A stretch of 64,000 nt of DNA from JBFGCT01 sp963825565 (GCA_963825565.1 CAWGTW010000012.1:124001-188000); one strand, 5' to 3'; positions 34,165-42,639 are shown, numbered from the stretch's first letter. Notes: generated by a model from the letters alone, not told the origin. A program made the numbers and translations.

Positions 34165-34563
34165 TCAGGCCGCCCGCGGGCCGGCAACCCCGTCGTCGAG
34201 CTGTCGGTTGAGCGTGAAGATGCGGCCGATCACCGGCAGCGAGAGGACGTTGAGCCCGTGGAGCAGACCCATCAGCAGCAGCAGGCCGCCGAGCCGGAAG
34301 ACCGAGGCCTGGACCTGGTCGGAGTTGACCTGCTGCTCCCAGCCGTCGTCAGGTGCCCAACGGATGGCGAACAGGATGTAGGCCCCGAAGATCAGGTAGT
34401 AGGCGAAGTCCATGAGCACGAGGTAGCTCTTGCCCGTGCGCGGGTTGGCCCGGAAGACGTCGGCGGCGTACGACTTGCCGAACCGCTTGATCAGCGGCCC
34501 GAGCGTCACCACAACGGCGATCAGGATCACGGCGGTGATCGACTCCAGCACCCACCACTCCAT
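34165..34563 (-). CDS. Four-helix membrane protein paralogous to the adjacent anti-sigma protein
   Basis: 132 residues. It matches the membrane part of the protein at 32910 along its length: VLESITAVILIAVVVTLGPLIKRFGKSYAAD, FAYYLIFGAYILFAIRW, and LGGLLLLMGLLHGLNVLSLPVIGRIF. It lacks the cytoplasmic N-terminal segment that would bind a sigma factor. It sits just upstream of the sigma gene on the same strand (44 bp from its start), so the operon may be membrane protein, sigma, anti-sigma, PEP protein. Role unknown; it could form a heteromer with the anti-sigma factor. Confidence 0.75.
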   Translation of the reverse strand: MEWWVLESITAVILIAVVVTLGPLIKRFGKSYAADVFRANPRTGKSYLVLMDFAYYLIFGAYILFAIRWAPDDGWEQQVNSDQVQASVFRLGGLLLLMGLLHGLNVLSLPVIGRIFTLNRQLDDGVAGPRAA

Positions 34564-34670
34564 GGCACCCTCCTCCGGTCGGCTTGCGGTCCCCTAGTAC
34601 TACGGACGAACGACAGGGCGGCGCGGGTGACAGCCGGGCGAGATTCTCCGGCTCGGGTCCTCCGCTCGGA

Positions 34671-34976
34671 TCAAACGTCGAGGCCGATCGCCGCGATCGG
34701 CGTGGTCACCGTCATCTGCGGCGGGGCCGCCATCAGCGGGCGGAACGCCGCCATCGCCGCCTGCATCGCGGCGCTCTGCCCGTGCCCTCGCATCGACGCC
34801 TCGTCGGACATCAGGGCGAAGAAGCGGAACGTACCGTCGTCGGCGCGGTGGTACGAGTAGACCTCGACGCCCGGCTCGTCGCGCGCCGCTTCGACCATCC
34901 GGGTCAGCACGGCCTCCATCTCCGGCCCCTTGCCGTCCTGGCAGGTGATCGTCCCGACCATCGAAACCTTGCTCAT
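34671..34976 (-). CDS. Antibiotic biosynthesis monooxygenase-domain (ABM) protein
   Basis: 101 residues from the ATG at 34976 with AGGGGG upstream. The dimeric alpha/beta-barrel pattern is clear: SMVGTITCQDGKGPEMEAVLTRMVEAARDEPGVEVYSYHRA... is followed by FRFFALMSDEASMRGH. ABM proteins range from quinol monooxygenases and haem-degrading enzymes to unknown cofactor-free oxygenases. No haem ligand can be assigned. Small monocistronic gene. Confidence 0.8.
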   Translation of the reverse strand: MSKVSMVGTITCQDGKGPEMEAVLTRMVEAARDEPGVEVYSYHRADDGTFRFFALMSDEASMRGHGQSAAMQAAMAAFRPLMAAPPQMTVTTPIAAIGLDV

Positions 34977-35084
34977 GGCGATGCCCCCTCGCACCCGGCG
35001 GCCGACCGACGCGACCGACCTCGTCCCGACATCACTACCACGAACCGCGAGCCGATCGTGACGGGCCGAGGCGGCCAGGGTCGA

Positions 35085-35720
35085 TCAGACGGCGGCCGGG
35101 ACCTCGCGGGTGGTGCGACCGCCGGCGACCAGGGCCCCTGCGCCCCACCCCGGGGCGCGGCCACCGGCCGGTGGATCGAGCGAATCGAGCGCGATGCCGC
35201 TGCTCGCCAACGTCCAGGAGACCACCGAGTTCGAGTTCCACATCTCCCCTGCGCCGACATCGTCGCGCCCCCACCGCAGCTGGGGTACCTCGGGCAGCAC
35301 GTCGATGATGCGCCGAGCGACCGCTGCGTCACCGGTCACCCTGACCGGGCTGGCGACCGCCTCGCCGATGTCGGGGATCACCCCGTCGCGCCAGCACCGC
35401 ACCTCGTACCGGAACCACCTGAACCGGCCGGCCACCCGCGACACGACCGGACCCTCGGCCACCACGCCGCGCTCCGTGCCGCGTCGATCGGGGACCGGGG
35501 CCTGCTCGATCGCGTACCGGCCTTCGGGGACTCGCACGACCAGCGCCGCGTGGTACAGCTCACCTCGGGGCCGGCGGTGGGCGGCCGCCGAGATCGCCTC
35601 GAAGGCGGTGCTGCACACCCGCACGACCCGTGCCCCCGCCCCGACCGGGATCCAATACAGGTCTGCTCCGCACGATCCGTCGGCGACGGCCTCGGCGCTG
35701 GCGGTGCTGCCGGATGTCAT
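35085..35720 (-). CDS. Conserved-looking hypothetical protein
   Basis: 211 residues. It has regular secondary-structure-like patterning: DLYWIPVGAGARVVRVCSTAFEAI, ELYHAALVVRVPEGRYAIEQAPVPD, FRWFRYEVRCWRDGVIPDI and GAGEMWNSNSVVSWTL. No signal peptide or membrane segment. The YHAAL and EMWNSNS blocks look like conserved active-site-type motifs and I recall similar unnamed actinobacterial proteins. I cannot assign a function. It is divergent from nothing obvious and ends close to the ABM gene. Confidence 0.7.
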   Translation of the reverse strand: MTSGSTASAEAVADGSCGADLYWIPVGAGARVVRVCSTAFEAISAAAHRRPRGELYHAALVVRVPEGRYAIEQAPVPDRRGTERGVVAEGPVVSRVAGRFRWFRYEVRCWRDGVIPDIGEAVASPVRVTGDAAVARRIIDVLPEVPQLRWGRDDVGAGEMWNSNSVVSWTLASSGIALDSLDPPAGGRAPGWGAGALVAGGRTTREVPAAV

Positions 35721-35793
35721 GGATCACATCGTCGTGGCGCCCGACCGGCGGCGACCAGGGCCGAAGGTCGACAGCGGCGGCCGGCTCGAGGGT

Positions 35794-37989
35794 TCAGTCG
35801 AGCAGCGCAGTGAGGTCGACGTCGTTGGAGGCCAGGACGAACGCGATCGGCGAGGGCGTGTCGACGGTGGACAGCAGCTTGTGCAGTCGCTCGGCGAAGT
35901 CGTCGGGATGGGCACAGGGGTCGGGCAGCCCGACCAACGTCAGATCGGTCGACGCCGACCGCTCGCCGATCACCGTCGTCACCGGCCGATCGTCGACGAT
36001 CACGTCGACCTCGGCGACCAGCCGGGCCTGGGCGAACATCGAACGCAGGTTGGCGGCGACCTCGCGTGCCGCGTCGTCGTTGGTCACGACCATCCTGACC
36101 CGCAGCGTCGCCTTCCGCCACGAGCGCGATGCACGCATCGTGTTGGCGAGCGTGATCATCAGCGTCCCGTTGTCGCGCATCGAGCTGAGCCAGACGTCGA
36201 TCCGCCGGCGGTCCCCGAAGGTCGTGTCGTCCGCGGCGCGCACGACGACGACGTTGCGGCCGGCGTCGTGGAGCCGCACGAGCATCGTCGCGTACTCCCC
36301 GGGATCCGAGGTCGTCTCGCCGTCGCCGAGCAGGACGGTGTTGGGCACCAGCCCACCGAGCCCGTACGCCTCGACGAGCACCGACGCACCGACGTACGAC
36401 GACGGGGCCGAGACGACCCGGACCAGCGCGTCGACCTTGCGTTCGGCGAGGTGCTCCCGCACCGTTTCCGCCAGATGCCGCTTGCGCTCGGTCGGCGCCG
36501 ACTCCGGCATGATCGTGGCGATCGTGAGCAAACCCCGGTTGTGCGACAGCGCGTTCGCGAGGTCGATCAGGTACCACCGTTTGGTCGGGCTGCCCGCCAG
36601 GACGAGAATGTTCGGCCGCCAACTCCGGGCGTGCGTCGAGGGCCGGATGTGGCCGGCTGCCCAGCGAACGAGGGTCAGCCAGAGCAACTGGCGAATGTCT
36701 CCCCACCGGGCGCGGGCGCGACGCCGGCTGAGCAGAACCCACAACACCACGATGGCGATCAGCGCGATCACCGTCGCCAGCGGGTTGATCAGGAGCATGA
36801 CCGCGGCGCAGCCGAGCGCGCCGGCGAGCGAAACCGTCCAGTGGACGCGGAACGTCGGTCGGAACGACGGCGTGCGCAGGAAGCGCTCACCGGCCGACAC
36901 GAAGTTGACGGCTGCGTACGACGCGAGGAAGAACATCGTCAGCACCGGGGCGACCGCGTTGAGGTCGCCGACCGAGACCACGACGATGACGAGGCCGAGC
37001 GACACGTAAGTACCGAGGCGCGGTTCGTCGTTGGTGCCCGCGCCGCGGCCCAGGATCCGCAGCGGGCGGGGCAGGATGTCGTCGCGGGCGAGCGCCTGGA
37101 GGATGCGCGGCGCGCCGAGGATGCTGCCGAGCGCACTCGACAGCGTCGCGCCCCAGACGCCGAGCAGGATCGCCGGACCCCACAGCGAGAGCGGGCGCAT
37201 GATCAGTGGCTCGGTGACCAGCGCCGACGGTGCCGCGCGCCGGGCGAGGACGACCGGGATGGTCATGTAGGCCACGTAGCTCACCGCGATCGCGGCGATG
37301 GTCCCGCGGGGGATCGACCGCCGCGGCCGTGCCAGGTCGCCGCTCATGTTGACGCCGGCCATGATGCCGGTGACCGCGGGGAAGAAGACGGCGAACACCT
37401 GCCAGAACGGGACCGTCTCGAACCCACCGGGCGGTGGCGCGACCGGGCCGGCCGTGTTGCCCGTGCCGAGGAAGAACGACACGAGCGAGAGCGCGATGGC
37501 GGCCATGATGACGTACTGGGCGCGGATCGCCGTGCGCGCCGAGATGATCGCCAGCACCGCGACCGCCACCGTCGTCGCCAGCGCAAGCGGTTTGACCGGC
37601 ACCGACGGCGCGACCGCGTTCACGCTCTCCGCGAACCCGAGCGTGTAGAGCGCAACCGACAGCGCCTGGGCGAGGTAGAGCGGGATCCCGATCGCCCCGC
37701 CGATCTCGGAGCCGAGCGATCGGCTGACCATGTAGTACGCGCCGCCGGCACGGACCTCCTGGTCGGTGGCGATCTGCGCGATCGACAGCCCGGTCAGCAG
37801 CGTGATCGTGGTCGCGATCGTGACGATGACCAACGTGCTGCGCAGGCCGACGTTGCCGACCACCCACCCGAAGCGCAGGTACATGATCACGCCGAGGATC
37901 GTGAGGATCGACGGCGTGAACACGCCACCGAACGTGCCCAGCTTCCGGCGGGTCGCGGCCTGCTTGCCGGCCGGGGCGGTCGCGGTCAT
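35794..37989 (-). CDS. SLC12-like (cation-chloride cotransporter type) APC-superfamily transporter
   Basis: 731 residues from the ATG at 37989; the frame opens at 38070. Residues 1-460 have about 12 membrane helices beginning LGTFGGVFTPSILTILGVIMYLRFGWVVGNVG, the hallmark of Na-K-Cl and K-Cl cotransporters. Next come GAYYMVSRSLG, then GIMAGVNMSGDLARPRRSIPRGT and GRGAGTNDEPRLGTYVS, which match the family's conserved loops. Residues 470-731 form a large cytoplasmic C-terminal domain (PNILVLAGSPTKRWYLIDLA, VVVVRAADDTTFGDRRRIDVWL), as in eukaryotic homologues. It probably moves ions or amino acids with chloride; direction and substrate are unknown. Confidence 0.85.
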   Translation of the reverse strand: MTATAPAGKQAATRRKLGTFGGVFTPSILTILGVIMYLRFGWVVGNVGLRSTLVIVTIATTITLLTGLSIAQIATDQEVRAGGAYYMVSRSLGSEIGGAIGIPLYLAQALSVALYTLGFAESVNAVAPSVPVKPLALATTVAVAVLAIISARTAIRAQYVIMAAIALSLVSFFLGTGNTAGPVAPPPGGFETVPFWQVFAVFFPAVTGIMAGVNMSGDLARPRRSIPRGTIAAIAVSYVAYMTIPVVLARRAAPSALVTEPLIMRPLSLWGPAILLGVWGATLSSALGSILGAPRILQALARDDILPRPLRILGRGAGTNDEPRLGTYVSLGLVIVVVSVGDLNAVAPVLTMFFLASYAAVNFVSAGERFLRTPSFRPTFRVHWTVSLAGALGCAAVMLLINPLATVIALIAIVVLWVLLSRRRARARWGDIRQLLWLTLVRWAAGHIRPSTHARSWRPNILVLAGSPTKRWYLIDLANALSHNRGLLTIATIMPESAPTERKRHLAETVREHLAERKVDALVRVVSAPSSYVGASVLVEAYGLGGLVPNTVLLGDGETTSDPGEYATMLVRLHDAGRNVVVVRAADDTTFGDRRRIDVWLSSMRDNGTLMITLANTMRASRSWRKATLRVRMVVTNDDAAREVAANLRSMFAQARLVAEVDVIVDDRPVTTVIGERSASTDLTLVGLPDPCAHPDDFAERLHKLLSTVDTPSPIAFVLASNDVDLTALLD

Positions 37990-38261
37990 CGGCCGGACGC
38001 GCGCGCCACACAAGGCCGCGCCAGACACGCGCCGAGACGGCGCGGTCTGCTCTGCTTGCTCGCTCGGCACCTCACCGCGTGCTCACCGCACAGTCATACA
38101 CCGGAACCCGTGGCCGAGGCGAGGACCGTCGGCGGATCGTCAACGAACGACCGGCGCGAACGCGGTCGCTGACCGGAGGCGCCACCCAGTTCGACCGGCG
38201 AGTCGGTCGAGGGCAGGCGACCAGCGGCGCAGTAGGGTCAGGAGGGGCCGAGGAGGGCTGG

Positions 38262-39392
38262 ATGCAGGCTGAGCCGTCGTTCACCATCGGGATCGAGGAG
38301 GAGTACCTCGTCGTCGACCGCGAGACCCGCGATCTGGTCAGGGAGTTGCCCGAGCCGCTTCTCGAACGAGGGGTGGCCGAGACCGGTGGCTTGATGACCC
38401 GGGAGTTCCTCCAGTCCCAACTCGAGGTCGGAACCTCGAAGTGCGCTTCGGTACCCGAGGCCGCAGACGAGATCCGCGCGCTGCGCGGTGTGCTCGCGGC
38501 GATAGCCGCCGAGTTCGGCTACGCGATCATCGCCGCGTCGACACACCCGTTCGCCGACTGGGCGACCCAGCGGTTCACTCCCCGCGACCGCTACGACAAG
38601 CTGGCCCGGGACCACGGCGTGGTCGCCCGCCGCATGCTGATCTGCGGGATGCACGTGCACGTCGGCATCGACGACGACGAGCTGCGGGTCGACCTGATGC
38701 AGCAGGCGACCTACTTCCTGCCGCACATCCTCGCCCTCTCGACCTCCTCGCCGTTCTGGCACGGGGAACCCACCGGTCTGCGCTGCTACCGGCTGTCGGT
38801 CTTCGACGGGATGCCGCGCACCGGGCTCCCCGAGGCGTTCGACTCGTGGGCCGAGTACCAGCGCCACGTCGCGGTGTTGGTCCACGCCGGCCAGATCGAG
38901 GACACGACGAAGATCTGGTGGGACCTGCGCCCGTCCGGCCGGTTCCCGACGCTCGAGATGCGCATCGCCGACGTCTGCACCACCGCCGCCCACGGGGCGT
39001 CGGTCGCCGCCGTGTTCCAATCGGTGCTGGCGATGCTGTACCACCTCAAGCGCAACAACCAGCGCTGGCGCACCTACTCGCGGATGCTCGTCCAGGAGAA
39101 CCGGTGGCGAGCCCAGCGCTACGGCATCGACGAGGGCTTGATCGATTTCGGCCTCGGTGAGGTGGTGCCGTGTGCTGACCTGATCGAGGAGCTGCTGGAG
39201 ATGCTGACCCCTGCCGGCACCCGCCTCGGCTGCCTCGACGAGCTGAACGGTGTCCGTTCGATCATGACCGGCGGGACCTCGGCCCATCGGCAGCTCGCGG
39301 TCTACGACGCGGCGCTGGCCGCCGGTGCCGAGCACCCCGAGGCCCTTCGCCAGGTCGTCGACTTCCTGATCGATGAGACCGTCCGATTCTGA
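38262..39392 (+). CDS. ybdK: Carboxylate-amine ligase, YbdK (GCS2) family
   Basis: 376 residues from the ATG at 38262 with AGGAGG upstream. Family motifs: FTIGIEEEYLVVD near the N-terminus, LMTREFLQSQLEV, a CGMHVHVGI block, LSTSSPFWHGEPTGLRCYR and TLEMRIADVC. These match the glutamate-cysteine ligase type 2 fold; E. coli YbdK shows weak gamma-glutamylcysteine synthetase activity. In actinobacteria such ligases often occur near ATP-grasp amidoligases, but here the ATP-grasp cluster is 10 kb away. It is divergent from the transporter and followed by two 37-bp elements. Confidence 0.9.
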   Translation: MQAEPSFTIGIEEEYLVVDRETRDLVRELPEPLLERGVAETGGLMTREFLQSQLEVGTSKCASVPEAADEIRALRGVLAAIAAEFGYAIIAASTHPFADWATQRFTPRDRYDKLARDHGVVARRMLICGMHVHVGIDDDELRVDLMQQATYFLPHILALSTSSPFWHGEPTGLRCYRLSVFDGMPRTGLPEAFDSWAEYQRHVAVLVHAGQIEDTTKIWWDLRPSGRFPTLEMRIADVCTTAAHGASVAAVFQSVLAMLYHLKRNNQRWRTYSRMLVQENRWRAQRYGIDEGLIDFGLGEVVPCADLIEELLEMLTPAGTRLGCLDELNGVRSIMTGGTSAHRQLAVYDAALAAGAEHPEALRQVVDFLIDETVRF

Positions 39393-39434
39393 ACGGATCG
39401 TCCGCTCGCCGCGCCCGACCCTCCCACGGTTCGC

Positions 39435-39471
39435 GTGACCGGACATCGTGAGGTTCGGTCCGTTCGGTCAC
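39435..39471. repeat. 37-bp inverted-end element, copy 4
   Basis: Exactly 37 bp. The left arm is GTGACCGGA (one mismatch) and the right arm TTCGGTCAC. The core has CATCGTGAG where the 10.4-kb copies have CAGCGCAAC. It lies 42 bp after the ybdK stop, between convergent genes. Confidence 0.8.
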
Positions 39472-39496
39472 ACAGATCTCGGGCCGGGCGGCTCGG

Positions 39497-39533
39497 GTGA
39501 CCGAACATCGTGAGAGTCGCCCTCTTCGGTCAC
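39497..39533. repeat. 37-bp inverted-end element, copy 5
   Basis: Exactly 37 bp with perfect arms GTGACCGAA/TTCGGTCAC, 62 bp after copy 4. The same spacing (62 bp) separates copies 1 and 2 near 10.4 kb. Confidence 0.85.
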
Positions 39534-39573
39534 ACGAACTCGGGAGGGTCGGGGGCATGCCGGCGGACCTCGG

Positions 39574-40644
39574 TCAGGAACCGAGGCCCATGATCTCCGA
39601 CCACTGGTCGATCCAGCGAGCCCGGTTCTCCTCGATCAGGCCCGGGTCGAGGTCGTAGGCGGCGTCGGGACGGGTCGAGTAGTCGACGAATTCGGCGGGG
39701 AGCTCTGCACCTCGGTTGGCCGGATAGACGAACAGCGACAGCGGGAGCGCCGACTGGAACTCGATCGAGGTCAGGAAGTCGATCAGTTGCTCGGCCGCCT
39801 CGCGCTCCCCGGTCCCGCGGAGGATCCCTGCGTATTCGACCTGCCGGTAGCACGTCGCCTCGACGATCGCCGTCGGGGCCTCGGCGGGCCGGGGTTCACT
39901 GAACAGGACCTCGGCGGGCGGGCTCGTGCCGTAGCTGACCACCATCGGCTGGTCGCCCCCGTACCGCGAGAAGGCCTCGTAGTAGCTCTCGGTCCAGCCG
40001 TCGACGATGCGGACGTCGTTGGCACGGAGGCGGGTCCAGTAGTCCAGCCAACCGGGGTCGCCGTACTCGGCGATCGTCGCCAGCAGGAACGCCAGGCCGG
40101 GTGTGGACGTCGCTGCGTTCTGCGTGACGAGCATCCCTCGATAGAGCGGGTCGATCAGGTCGTCGAGCGACGACGGCGGGTCGACCGACACGGCGGCGAA
40201 CTCGGCGAGGTCGACGTTGACGCAGACGTCGCCGAAGTCGACCGGTGTGACGGCCGGATCGGGGATGTCGGGCGCGAGCGCATCGCCGTTCGCGGACCGG
40301 TAGTCCTCGAACACGTCGCCGGCCAGTGCCCTCCCGAGCAGGCTGGAGTCGACGCCCCACAGCACGTCGCCCTCCGGGTTCCCGGCGGTCAACGTCGCCT
40401 TGGAGACCATCGCCCCGGCGTCGCCGGCGGTCAGCACCGTGACGTCGTAGCCGATCGAGTCGCCGAACTCGTCGAGCAGCCGGGTGATGTCGGAATCGCC
40501 GGTCGGGAACGAGTCGTACGCGACGAGTCGTAGCTCGGGCCGCTCACCGCCGCCGCAACCGGTGGCCAGCAGCCCGCATCCGAGGAACGCCATCATCCCC
40601 CGTGCAACTCGGCTGCCGATCCGACTGCGACGGTGTCGTTCCAT
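39574..40644 (-). CDS. Thiamine ABC transporter substrate-binding lipoprotein
   Basis: 356 residues from the ATG at 40644, with GGAGGAA 6 bp upstream. An in-frame ATG at 40665 lies inside the riboswitch and is not the likely start. The signal ends in LLATGC (lipobox). The mature protein starts LRLVAYDSFP, like TbpA/ThiB, and contains VTVLTAGDAGAMVSKATLTAGNPEGDVLWGVDSSLLGRAL, TPVDFGDVCVNVD, and a C-terminal LFVYPANRGAELP. It binds thiamine or its phosphates outside the membrane for an ABC importer. The permease and ATPase genes are not next to it in this window. The upstream TPP riboswitch supports the assignment. Confidence 0.9.
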   Translation of the reverse strand: MERHRRSRIGSRVARGMMAFLGCGLLATGCGGGERPELRLVAYDSFPTGDSDITRLLDEFGDSIGYDVTVLTAGDAGAMVSKATLTAGNPEGDVLWGVDSSLLGRALAGDVFEDYRSANGDALAPDIPDPAVTPVDFGDVCVNVDLAEFAAVSVDPPSSLDDLIDPLYRGMLVTQNAATSTPGLAFLLATIAEYGDPGWLDYWTRLRANDVRIVDGWTESYYEAFSRYGGDQPMVVSYGTSPPAEVLFSEPRPAEAPTAIVEATCYRQVEYAGILRGTGEREAAEQLIDFLTSIEFQSALPLSLFVYPANRGAELPAEFVDYSTRPDAAYDLDPGLIEENRARWIDQWSEIMGLGS

Positions 40645-40650
40645 TGCCCA

Positions 40651-40726
40651 TTCCTCCGCCGGCATTAACCGGATCAGGTCGTCGGGTCGGCCGCTGCCCT
40701 CTCAGCCCCTCAGGGCTCCCCGTGGT
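40651..40726 (-). promoter_or_regulatory. TPP (thiamine pyrophosphate) riboswitch
   Basis: Read on the minus strand, it begins ACGGGGAGCCC, continues GGGGCTGAGAGG and ends with ACCTGATCCGGTTAATGCCGG and GGAGGAA, the classic THI-box elements in order. The ribosome-binding site GGAGGAA is part of the 3' closing strand, so TPP binding should hide it and shut off translation of the thiamine-binding protein. Confidence 0.95.
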
Positions 40727-40867
40727 CGACGGCATGGTACCGGTCCGACCCGCTCTTCGTCACGCCGTCGTCTCGATTGCCCGCCCAAGCGGTCGTCGAG
40801 CTTCGGGCCGCCCACCGCGTTTCGACGCCGACCCGTAGGGCTCGGCACCCCCGCCCGAGCGTCGGGT

Positions 40868-41209
40868 TCAGCTCGAGGCGGCGAGCGTTCGGCGCATCCG
40901 TCGGACCGTCGTGGTGCGCTTGGAGCCGCGCACGGTGCGGTCGGCGAGTTCCGGGCCGGGTTGGCGACCGTCGACGAGCATCCGCAGTAGCTCCCGGCGG
41001 TGCCGTTTGGACCGCAGCTTGGACAACACGATCGGCGCAGCACCCGCGGGTCGGGCCACGACGACCGGACCCTTGCAGATCCCGACACAGCTCAGCTCGA
41101 CCACGTCGCACTGCGCGGCGAGCGCGGCGCGCATCTTCGGGAACTCGGCGCGCTTGCGGCAGTCCTTGCCGGCGCAGAGCGCGACGAGCGGTCGGTCCGC
41201 CTGCTGCAT
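40868..41209 (-). CDS. Thioredoxin-like [2Fe-2S] ferredoxin-type small protein
   Basis: 113 residues from the ATG at 41209. Cysteines are spaced C12-x4-C17 (CAGKDC) and C41-x3-C45 (CVGIC), as in thioredoxin-like [2Fe-2S] ferredoxins, with an extra C34. The C-terminus is very basic (SKLRSKRHRRELL, GSKRTTTVRRMRR). It lies 47 bp downstream of the bacterioferritin-like gene on the same strand, so it may supply electrons for iron release, like Bfd for Bfr (inference; it is not a Bfd homologue). Confidence 0.75.
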   Translation of the reverse strand: MQQADRPLVALCAGKDCRKRAEFPKMRAALAAQCDVVELSCVGICKGPVVVARPAGAAPIVLSKLRSKRHRRELLRMLVDGRQPGPELADRTVRGSKRTTTVRRMRRTLAASS

Positions 41210-41256
41210 CTCAGCGCTCGCCGCTCTGGGCACGATGCGTCCGGATCGCTTCCATG

Positions 41257-41703
41257 TCAGCCGATCGTGTAGTCCCGGAGGAGCTTGTTCATCTCGATGA
41301 CGTGCAACTCCTCCTCACCGATCTGCGTGCGGGCGTACTCCTCGAGGTAGACCGAGTTGCCCTCGGCGAGGCCGAGGAGCCGCCGGTACAGATCGAGCGA
41401 ACGACGCTCGTGGCCGATCGACTCGCGCAGGATCGCCTCGATCGAGTGGTCGTTGGATTCCTCGATCGCGCCGATCCCTTGGGTCGGGTGCCCACCGAGG
41501 CCGGTCAGGATCTCGCCGGCCTGGCGGGCGTGCACCAGCGACTCGTCGGCCTGCATCTGCATGAACGCGACCAGCGGCAACCGGTTGGGTCCGGTGATGA
41601 CGAGCGAGTAATGCGTGTAGCGCACCACGCCAGCCAGTTCGGCGAGCATGATGTCGTTGAGCACCGGGACGACGTGCTCGGTGTCGATGATCGATTGGTC
41701 CAT
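41257..41703 (-). CDS. Bacterioferritin-family ferritin-like protein
   Basis: 148 residues from the ATG at 41703 with AGGAG upstream. Four-helix-bundle pattern with probable diiron ligands: E22 (MLAELAGVVRYTHY), E54 and H58 (ADESLVHAR), E94 and H98 (RESIGHE) and E131/H134 (GEEELHVIEM). The E-x-x-x-H spacing in the second helix differs from the usual E-x-x-H of bacterioferritin, as in some related families. It probably stores iron or acts as a ferroxidase. Downstream lies the 2Fe-2S protein gene, a plausible partner. Confidence 0.8.
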   Translation of the reverse strand: MDQSIIDTEHVVPVLNDIMLAELAGVVRYTHYSLVITGPNRLPLVAFMQMQADESLVHARQAGEILTGLGGHPTQGIGAIEESNDHSIEAILRESIGHERRSLDLYRRLLGLAEGNSVYLEEYARTQIGEEELHVIEMNKLLRDYTIG

Positions 41704-41961
41704 GGGGACGGACGCTCCTGACGAGTGACGAGCTGCAGATGGTTTGCGACTGTTGCCGACGTAGCCGAAGGCAGGCGCCGGTTGACGGCGGGCTACGAGA
41801 CCCGGAATGATAGGGAAGCCTAACATTCGTTGCCAGCCGTTCGAAACCGCCCGCCCCGCGATCTGCGCCGCACATCCCGAACTGGTGGAGAACGACCGAT
41901 CGGGCGAACGTCCGCTGGACATCGCGTAAGGTGTCGCGGTCGGCGAGGAAACGGAGGCCGG

Positions 41962-42333
41962 ATGGAACTCGGAGCGTTCTCGATCAGCCTGGCCGTCGCG
42001 GACATGGCGGCGTCGCGCGCGTTCTACGAGCGACTCGGGTTCTCGATGATCGCCGGCGACGGCGAATCGTGGACCATCGTCGCCAACGGCTCGGTGGCGA
42101 TCGGGCTCTTCCAGGGCATGTTCGAAGGGAACATCCTCACGTTCAACCCGGGATGGTCCGGGCTCGGCCAGCCGGCCGAGGAGTTCACCGATGTCCGCGC
42201 GCTACGCGCCGAGCTCGTCGAAGCCGGCCTGCAGACGGGCGCGGACACCACGTCGGACTCACCGAGCGGCCCGGCGAGCTTCACGGTCACCGATCCCGAC
42301 GGCAACGTCATCCTCATCGACCAGCACGTCTGA
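41962..42333 (+). CDS. VOC (glyoxalase/dioxygenase) superfamily protein
   Basis: 123 residues from the ATG at 41962 with GGAGG-like AACGGAGG upstream. FSISLAVADMAASRAFYERLGF and a C-terminal FTVTDPDGNVILIDQHV are the canonical beta-alpha-beta-beta-beta repeats of the fold. The usual metal ligand H/E near the N-terminal strand is not obvious, so it may be a binding protein or bleomycin-resistance-like member rather than an enzyme. Followed by two tandem-repeat arrays. Confidence 0.85.
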   Translation: MELGAFSISLAVADMAASRAFYERLGFSMIAGDGESWTIVANGSVAIGLFQGMFEGNILTFNPGWSGLGQPAEEFTDVRALRAELVEAGLQTGADTTSDSPSGPASFTVTDPDGNVILIDQHV

Positions 42334-42369
42334 GTCGGCTCCGCCGCGCTGCGCCGGCAGGTCCGGGGA

Positions 42370-42446
42370 GGTCAGGTCCGGCATGGTCAGGTCCAGGGTG
42401 GTCAGGTCCAGGGTGGGGTCAGGTCCAGGGTGGTCAGGTCCGGCAT
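42370..42446. repeat. 15-bp tandem repeat array
   Basis: Five copies of a GGTCAGGTCCAGGGT-type unit; the first and last copies end in CGGCAT instead of AGGGT. Two extra G residues sit between the third and fourth copies. Confidence 0.8.
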
Positions 42447-42450
42447 GGTC

Positions 42451-42530
42451 GGTGGCCGTAGGTGGCGGTGGCCGTAGGTGGCGGTGGCCGTAGGTGGCGG
42501 TGGCCGTAGGGGGCGGTGGCCGCAGGGGGC
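42451..42530. repeat. 16-bp tandem repeat array
   Basis: Five copies of GGTGGCCGTAGGTGGC; the first three are identical and the last two carry G and C substitutions. It follows the 15-bp array after only 4 bp. Confidence 0.8.
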
Positions 42531-42639
42531 GGTGGCGAGGCGGGTGGGGGTGGCGGGTTGAAGCACGACCAGCGGGTGTGTCGAGGCGTGCATCGAGGGG
42601 GATCCGGGGGCCGAGCGACGGTTCGCGCGCCGCGTCCGG

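Larger units (their letters stand above)
42334..42639. other. Convergent intergenic region filled by two tandem arrays
   Basis: About 300 bp between the VOC gene and mnhG, both ending here. It is occupied by the 15-bp array (42370-42446) and the 16-bp array (42451-42530); the rest is GC-rich and featureless. Confidence 0.6.

Noticed and set aside
35110..38172. A 1020-residue plus-strand frame opposite the SLC12-like transporter
   Set aside because: Composition is that of an antisense shadow (Arg/Asp/His/Gln-rich, no membrane or catalytic motifs).
40644..40665. Starting the thiamine-binding protein at the ATG at 40665
   Set aside because: That ATG is part of the TPP riboswitch; the ATG at 40644 has a well-placed GGAGGAA.
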